Positions 23,702-27,608 of a stretch of 27,608 nucleotides of DNA are shown here, piece by piece. Positions within the stretch are counted from its first letter, which is position 1; every line of letters starts with the position of its first letter. This DNA is from JAFGHJ01 sp964523975. Lineage in GTDB: Bacteria; Hydrothermota; UBA3072. The notes under the pieces are model-generated. The model was given only the letters and a program-made list of their open reading frames with translations. It was not told where the DNA came from and searched no databases. The stretch covers positions 1-27,608 of the forward strand of contig CAZGBM010000021.1 of the NCBI GenBank assembly GCA_964523975.1, written 5' to 3'. The translations under genes were made by a program, and so were the position numbers.

Positions 23702-24565
23702 ATGAAAAAATTTGTAATCCTCTCATTAATATTTATCGTAAATATTGCAGTATTCTCCCAGGAAGAAATATCGAAAGAAGTCATCAAGGGCGAGTATCGT
23801 GGGAAAATAGACGAGAAGAAACCTCCCTCGGAATTGGATTATGACATTTTTGAAGTCATAAAACCTTACGGGAGACCGGGTTCATACATATACGATATGG
23901 AACTACAGGTTCAATCGGAAATCACCTCTACACCTCTGCCAATACTATCAAGCGACCAGATAAGAAAACCGTGGCTCAGAAATATCTTGACCCCGCCTAT
24001 AACGATTTCTCATATTTCATACGAAAAGGATCTCAAACAATGGGAACTGGTCATAACGGATTCGAAAGGTGAAATATTCAGAACTTTCGCCGGTATGGGA
24101 AACCCACCAAAAGCAGTGGAGTGGGACGGAAGAGACTCGAAAGACGATATGTTCGACCTCGGAAGGGATTATTCCTACTATGTACGGGTAACAGATAACG
24201 ATAACAATTCTTCGTTTCAGCTGGGTACAAAAATCAGAATTCCGGGGCTTTACTGGAAAGAAGATTTAAATTCCGTTGTCCGTCTCGATGGCAGAATTGT
24301 ATTTAAAAATAATTCTTCGGAACTCACCGAGTCCGGGACAGATTTACTGGAAGAAGCCGTGGATTATGTCAGAAAAGATATCAAGAAACATCTGAGGGTT
24401 ATAGTATTCTCACAAGATGAAAATCTGGCAATGGATAGAACAAAAAAAACAGCCAATTTCCTTCTGGACAGAATAATACTTCCCCCAAAGGCAGTGACAA
24501 CTGTCATCGGATATGAATCCATAGGGGAAGACAGAACCGATAGAATCGATATAACGATACGATGA
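23702..24565 (+). CDS. Periplasmic protein with FlgD-like and divergent OmpA-like domains
   Basis: A 287-residue exported protein, last gene of the envelope operon. Residues 1-19 are a signal peptide without lipobox. A middle FlgD-like Ig domain (about 105-182) contains WDGRD (141-145), as in the PorV-like protein. Residues 193-287 look like an OmpA/Pal C-terminal domain: RIVFKNNSSELTESG, then a helix, a strand IVF, and MDRTKKTANFLLDR, where Arg246 matches the peptidoglycan-contacting Arg. The loop that in OmpA holds the DAP-binding Asp (TDxxG) is shortened to FSQDENLA, so wall binding may be weakened or altered. It starts two bases after the tonB-like gene and probably works as a periplasmic anchor or adaptor. 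Confidence 0.72.
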   Translation: MKKFVILSLIFIVNIAVFSQEEISKEVIKGEYRGKIDEKKPPSELDYDIFEVIKPYGRPGSYIYDMELQVQSEITSTPLPILSSDQIRKPWLRNILTPPITISHISYEKDLKQWELVITDSKGEIFRTFAGMGNPPKAVEWDGRDSKDDMFDLGRDYSYYVRVTDNDNNSSFQLGTKIRIPGLYWKEDLNSVVRLDGRIVFKNNSSELTESGTDLLEEAVDYVRKDIKKHLRVIVFSQDENLAMDRTKKTANFLLDRIILPPKAVTTVIGYESIGEDRTDRIDITIR

Positions 24566-24885
24566 AAAAGTAATTTAGGACGCAGATTAACGCAGATTAA
24601 AAAGGATCTTATTTGCTTTTTCTAAATCCCTACCCCTTCCCCAAATAATAGCCACTGATCTTCACTGATATACACGGATTCCCCACCCCACACATATTAC
24701 ATTTTTTAAAAGATAAAAACTTTGTTAAATCTGTGCTTATCCGTGCCAATCCGTGGCTAATTAATTTTTTCGTGTGTTTTTTCAAAAAATACAAATTTGA
24801 TTGGTGGGGGGTTGGGGTTCGTGTATTTTGTGTGTTTAGTGGTTTAATATTTTCCCTCTGTGTACTCTGTGGTTTAAAATGGGGG
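24566..24885. repeat. Spacer built of dispersed repeat words
   Basis: No gene is visible. The stretch is almost wholly made of short words: a tandem CGCAGATTAA pair (24581-24600), ATCTTCACTGATATACACGG (from 24658), ATCTGTGCTTATCCGTGCC with CAATCCGTGGCTAATTAAT after it (about 24729-24765), a G-rich run (24806-24828), and TTCGTGTATTTTGTGT and TCTGTGTACTCTGTGGT, both shared exactly with the spacer near 5.5 kb. Confidence 0.65.
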
Positions 24886-24914
24886 TTGACTTCTTAGTTG
24901 CCGCGAACTAATAT
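24886..24914 (+). promoter_or_regulatory. Promoter of the SRP RNA
   Basis: TTGACT (24886-24891), a 17-base spacer and TAATAT (24909-24914). The predicted transcription start seven bases later is 24921-24922, exactly where the 5' arm of the SRP RNA begins. Confidence 0.75.
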
Positions 24915-24921
24915 AAATTTA

Positions 24922-25193
24922 TCAGTCGCACATAGCGGGGCGTTAGCGGTGCCCCAGACCTGTAGTCCGCTATAGCAGGGCTAATGACTTGTATGAGTTT
25001 GTGCTTTTTTATTTTAGGCTTCTTAAGAGAGCGTTGAAGTTTGGGCCCTTTATAGAGGAGAGCTTTGAACCCCGTCAGGTCCGGAAGGAAGCAGCGGTAA
25101 GAAGTTTTCTTTTCTGATGAAGAAAAACCTGAATGGAGCTTCTCTTAAAAAGTACGGGTAAGAAAGTACAGGCAAAGCAAGCCGTGCGGCTGA
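24922..25193 (+). ncRNA. ffs: Signal recognition particle RNA, large bacterial type with Alu domain
   Basis: The S-domain core is unmistakable: GTCAGGTCCGGAAGGAAGC at 25074-25092, with the GGAA tetraloop that binds Ffh. The 5' part contains GTTAGCGGTGCCCC (24942-24955) and CCGCTATAGCAGGGC (24968-24982), close to the Alu domain of the Bacillus subtilis 6S-sized scRNA. The ends pair: TCAGTCGCAC (24922-24931) with GTGCGGCTGA (25184-25193), one G-U pair. The long central helix pairs GTGCTTTTTTATTT (from about 25000) with GGGTAAGAAAGTAC (25156-25169), and TTAAGAGA (25023-25030) with TCTCTTAA (25141-25148). Together with Ffh it directs nascent membrane and secreted proteins to the membrane. At about 272 nt it is the large form, not the 4.5S form of most Gram-negatives. 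dnaX begins 10 nt downstream. Confidence 0.93.
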
Positions 25194-25203
25194 TTTAAAA
25201 TTT

Positions 25204-26721
25204 ATGAGATATCTGGTTTTAACACGTAAATACAGACCGCAAAATTTTAACGAAGTACTGGGACAGCCTCACGTAACCAGAACCCTTACATCCGCATTAT
25301 CAAAGGGAAAGATAGGTCATTCATACCTGTTTTCGGGACCAAGAGGCGTGGGTAAAACATCTGTTGCCCGCATCCTCGCAAAAGCCGTCAACTGCGAGAA
25401 AGGAATAGTCGAAAACCCATGCAACCAATGCGAAAACTGCGAAGGAGTAACCAACTGTAATTCGGTTGACGTGATAGAAATAGACGGAGCTTCCAACAGG
25501 GGAATCGATGAAATAAGAACTCTCCGAGAATCGGTATCCTACAGCCCTGTACACTCCCGCTTCAAAGTTTACATCATAGACGAAGTGCACATGCTTACTA
25601 AAGAAGCCTTCAATGCTCTCTTAAAAACCCTTGAAGAGCCACCTTCTCATGTAATTTTTATATTTGCGACTACGGAACCTCAGAAAGTTCCCAAAACGGT
25701 ACTTTCCAGATGCCAGAGATTCGATTTCAGAATTTTAAGTAATCAAGAAATTTTCAACAAATTAAAAGAACTGGTGATTTCCGAAGATGTAAAGGCAACG
25801 GATGAAGCTCTATCTCTTATCTCTTCAAGAGCGGAAGGAGCCATAAGAGACGCCGAAGGGATGCTTGAACAATTAATATCTTATTCGCAGGGGGAAATTA
25901 CAGCGGATGACGTAAAAGAAGTATTCGGATTTATTGGCGACTCTCTGTATTTAAAATTGTTCGATAGCATTAAAAAATCCGAAGAAAACGAAATTATTAA
26001 GTGCGTCGAAGAAATTGCTCAAAAAGGATACGATCTCAGGGAATTCACATCCGGCTGGTTAAAATTTCTCCGGAACCTTCTTATCTGTAAACTTGGAATC
26101 GAAAACATAACATCGGCTACCTCGAGCAAAGACCTGACCGAAATCTCACAAGACATTTCGGTAGAGTTTATAACGGCAGTACTCAATTTATCTGTAGATT
26201 TAGAAAAAGATATCAGACTAATTATTCACTCACCTGTGTACCTTGAACTGGCGATGCTCAAGATGGCAAGGATACCGTCTTTACGGGATATAAATACTTT
26301 GATAGCGAAAATATCCGGTAACATTCCTTCAAATAGCAGCACTTCGGAAAAGAAAAAAAATAAAACGGAGGTTAACGAAATCAAAACAAATATCAAACCT
26401 CCGAAAAACGAGAAGGAACTCTGGAACGAAATAATGAAAAAAGTAAACGGAACCGGCGGAAAGAACTTTCTTAAAGCTTTTCTAAAAGACGCCTCTCCGG
26501 TTTCCTTCGAAGATAAAATATTAAGAATACAGATCCCTTCAACACATAAAGGACACCTCGACGAAGACATTCACTTTTTAAGAGGTGCACTTAAAGAAGT
26601 AACAGGGGAAGACATCGATATAGAGATAATAACATACGAGCCAAAAGTCGACCCAAAACTGCGCGACAATACCATGGTTTCGAAAATAAAGGAGATATTC
26701 AATGCTGAAGAATCTTTTTGA
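25204..26721 (+). CDS. dnaX: DNA polymerase III subunit tau/gamma
   Basis: The clamp-loader ATPase of the replisome. MRYLVLTRKYRPQNF is the standard start, although no ribosome site precedes the ATG. Walker A is GPRGVGKT (residues 45-52), the zinc knuckle uses Cys64, Cys73, Cys76 and Cys79, Walker B is YIIDEVHM (123-130), and the SRC sensor is at 168-170. The collar domain ends near residue 365. A short tau-type C-terminal region (about 400-505) follows a Lys/Asn-rich linker that contains the frameshift signal described separately. At 505 residues it is shorter than E. coli tau (643). It lies 10 bases after the SRP RNA, and its end overlaps ybaB by 20 bases, the common dnaX-ybaB-recR order. 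Confidence 0.96.
   Translation: MRYLVLTRKYRPQNFNEVLGQPHVTRTLTSALSKGKIGHSYLFSGPRGVGKTSVARILAKAVNCEKGIVENPCNQCENCEGVTNCNSVDVIEIDGASNRGIDEIRTLRESVSYSPVHSRFKVYIIDEVHMLTKEAFNALLKTLEEPPSHVIFIFATTEPQKVPKTVLSRCQRFDFRILSNQEIFNKLKELVISEDVKATDEALSLISSRAEGAIRDAEGMLEQLISYSQGEITADDVKEVFGFIGDSLYLKLFDSIKKSEENEIIKCVEEIAQKGYDLREFTSGWLKFLRNLLICKLGIENITSATSSKDLTEISQDISVEFITAVLNLSVDLEKDIRLIIHSPVYLELAMLKMARIPSLRDINTLIAKISGNIPSNSSTSEKKKNKTEVNEIKTNIKPPKNEKELWNEIMKKVNGTGGKNFLKAFLKDASPVSFEDKILRIQIPSTHKGHLDEDIHFLRGALKEVTGEDIDIEIITYEPKVDPKLRDNTMVSKIKEIFNAEESF
26353..26403 (+). promoter_or_regulatory. Probable programmed -1 frameshift signal in dnaX
   Basis: Eight As (26353-26360) span codons 384-386. A -1 slip gives AAA and then TAA at 26361-26363, ending a gamma-like protein of about 386 residues. 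Five bases after the A-run, CGGAGGTT (26366-26373) pairs perfectly with AACCTCCG (26396-26403) across a 22-base loop. Slippery run, short spacer and hairpin are the parts known from E. coli dnaX; transcriptional slippage on A8 is the alternative, as in Thermus dnaX. Confidence 0.7.
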
Positions 26722-27016
26722 TATGGAAAATTTAAAGAAAAAAATGGAAGAGATGAAAGAAGAACTCAAAAAAGAGAAAATTGTAAGCGAGAGCGGAGGA
26801 GGGATGGTAGCGGTTGAAGCAAACGGGTTTGGCGATATTACGAATCTTAAGATAGAAGAAGAACTTTACAAAGGAGAAGACAAAAAGTTGATGGAAGATC
26901 TGATAATCTCTGCAATCAACGAAAACAAAGAAAAAACAAAAGAATTGTTTCAACAGAAACTTCAAGAAACAATCGGTTTTCTCCCCCTCGGCACGATTAA
27001 AGACCTGATGCCTTGA
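26702..27016 (+). CDS. ybaB: YbaB/EbfC-family nucleoid-associated protein
   Basis: A 104-residue DNA-binding protein; family members form dimers and coat or bend DNA, and are almost always found between dnaX and recR. A charged N-terminal helix (about 8-26, MENLKKKMEEMKEELKKEK) is followed by the typical strands S-G-G-G-M-V-A-V-E-A-N-G (31-42) and I-T-N-L-K-I, then a helix D-L-I-I-S-A-I-N-E (66-74) and a long C-terminal helix. AAAGGAG lies eight bases before the ATG at 26702, inside the end of dnaX, so this start is better than the ATG at 26723. Its stop overlaps the TTG start of recR. Confidence 0.92.
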   Translation: MLKNLFDMENLKKKMEEMKEELKKEKIVSESGGGMVAVEANGFGDITNLKIEEELYKGEDKKLMEDLIISAINENKEKTKELFQQKLQETIGFLPLGTIKDLMP

Positions 27017-27608
27017 AACCGCCAAGCGCCTTTATCCGTTTCACACAATCTCTTCAATCATTACCGGGAATCGGCAAAAAATCCGCCGAGAGAATTGCTT
27101 TTCATATCCTGACAAAACCCGGTGTCGGGGAAAAGATCTTGCATTCTCTGGAAAGAATCATCTCGGAAATCAAATTTTGCAGTAATTGCGGAAACATAAC
27201 GATAGAAAACTTATGCCATATCTGTGCATCTACCGAAAGAGACAGAACTATTATCTGTGTTGTCGAAAAACCAATGGATGTTTTCGCAATTGAACGTTCC
27301 AATTCCTTCAAAGGATTATATCACGTACTCGGAGATCTTCTTTCTCCTCTCGATAACGTAGGCCCGGAAAATATAAATATCGCCTCTCTGGTTACGAGAA
27401 TCAAGACAGAGGGAATCAAGGAGGTCATAATTGCGACGAACCCGACAACGGAAGGAGAAGCAACCGCTTTATACATAGAAGAGAATTTAAAAAATTCCGG
27501 GGTAAGGATAACCCGTATAGCCAGAGGGATACCGTTCGGCACCGACATCGACTTCGCAGATGACCTGACTCTTACGAGAGCCCTGGAAGACAGAAAAGAT
27601 TTTAAAGG
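27013..27608 (+). CDS. recR: Recombination protein RecR, 3' end outside the window
   Basis: RecR works with RecF and RecO to load RecA on gapped DNA. The frame starts with TTG at 27013, overlapping the ybaB stop (TTGA), and stays open to the window edge for 198 codons; since RecR is about 200 residues, only a few codons are missing. The protein has the helix-hairpin-helix LPGIGKKSAERIAFHIL (17-33), a C4 zinc finger (Cys56, Cys59, Cys68, Cys71), and a Toprim domain with VVEKPMD (83-89), YHVLGD (103-108) and ATNPTTEGEAT (141-151). There is no ribosome site or nearby ATG, so translation is likely coupled to ybaB. It completes the dnaX-ybaB-recR string. Confidence 0.93.
   Translation, partial: MKPPSAFIRFTQSLQSLPGIGKKSAERIAFHILTKPGVGEKILHSLERIISEIKFCSNCGNITIENLCHICASTERDRTIICVVEKPMDVFAIERSNSFKGLYHVLGDLLSPLDNVGPENINIASLVTRIKTEGIKEVIIATNPTTEGEATALYIEENLKNSGVRITRIARGIPFGTDIDFADDLTLTRALEDRKDFK

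Noticed and set aside
21259..24565. Classical Tol-Pal operon
   Set aside because: There is no TolB, the TonB-type C-terminal domain is clear, ExbD is duplicated, and the OmpA-like protein has no lipobox.
24566..24885. Possible CRISPR array in the repeat-rich spacer
   Set aside because: Words are short, irregularly spaced and differ from one another; there are no constant repeats with unique spacers and no cas genes.

Overview
The window looks like a chromosomal piece of a diderm (Gram-negative-type) bacterium from a poorly characterised lineage. It carries outer-membrane proteins of the PorV/UPF0164 kind, ExbB/ExbD/TonB energisation genes, secreted proteins with C-terminal FlgD-like or type IX-secretion-like modules, and intergenic spacers full of short dispersed repeat words of the sort seen in FCB-group and candidate-phylum genomes such as Cloacimonadota, WOR-3 or TA06. 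That placement is an inference; no 16S or other decisive marker is present. Promoters fit sigma70 consensus and several genes have strong AGGAGG ribosome sites.

Layout. Positions 1-5570 (minus strand) are an accessory zone: a lipoprotein, a secreted beta-helix/Ig-repeat protein with a sorting tail, a ferritin-like protein and a VanZ-like membrane protein, each a single gene with its own promoter or terminator and separated by repeat-rich spacers. Positions 5574-10256 (minus) are a tight gene string vanZ-like > hisS > aspS > def > argF. Positions 10516-15407 (minus) are a second string: ExeA-like ATPase > dapF > guaB > hslV > hslU. A divergent, repeat-rich spacer at about 15.4-15.8 kb contains a near-consensus promoter for the plus-strand block.

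Positions 15809-24565 (plus) form an eight-gene envelope operon: a secreted FlgD-tail protein, a PorV-like barrel with a FlgD-like domain, an 1108-residue protein with a predicted N-terminal barrel and about 20 TPRs, ExbB/TolQ, two ExbD/TolR, TonB, and a periplasmic FlgD-like plus OmpA-like protein. I find this the most interesting region. It looks like an uncharacterised, proton-driven trans-envelope machine with an outer-membrane TPR scaffold. The first ExbD has Asn where the proton-carrying Asp should be, while the second keeps Asp.

Positions 24922-27608 (plus) hold a large, Bacillus-type SRP RNA with an Alu domain, followed 10 nt later by dnaX, then ybaB and recR (recR starts with TTG and runs off the window). 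dnaX contains an A8 run, an immediate -1-frame stop and a downstream 8-bp hairpin, which together look like a programmed frameshift for a short gamma-type subunit.

No tRNA, rRNA, CRISPR array, insertion sequence or phage gene was seen.
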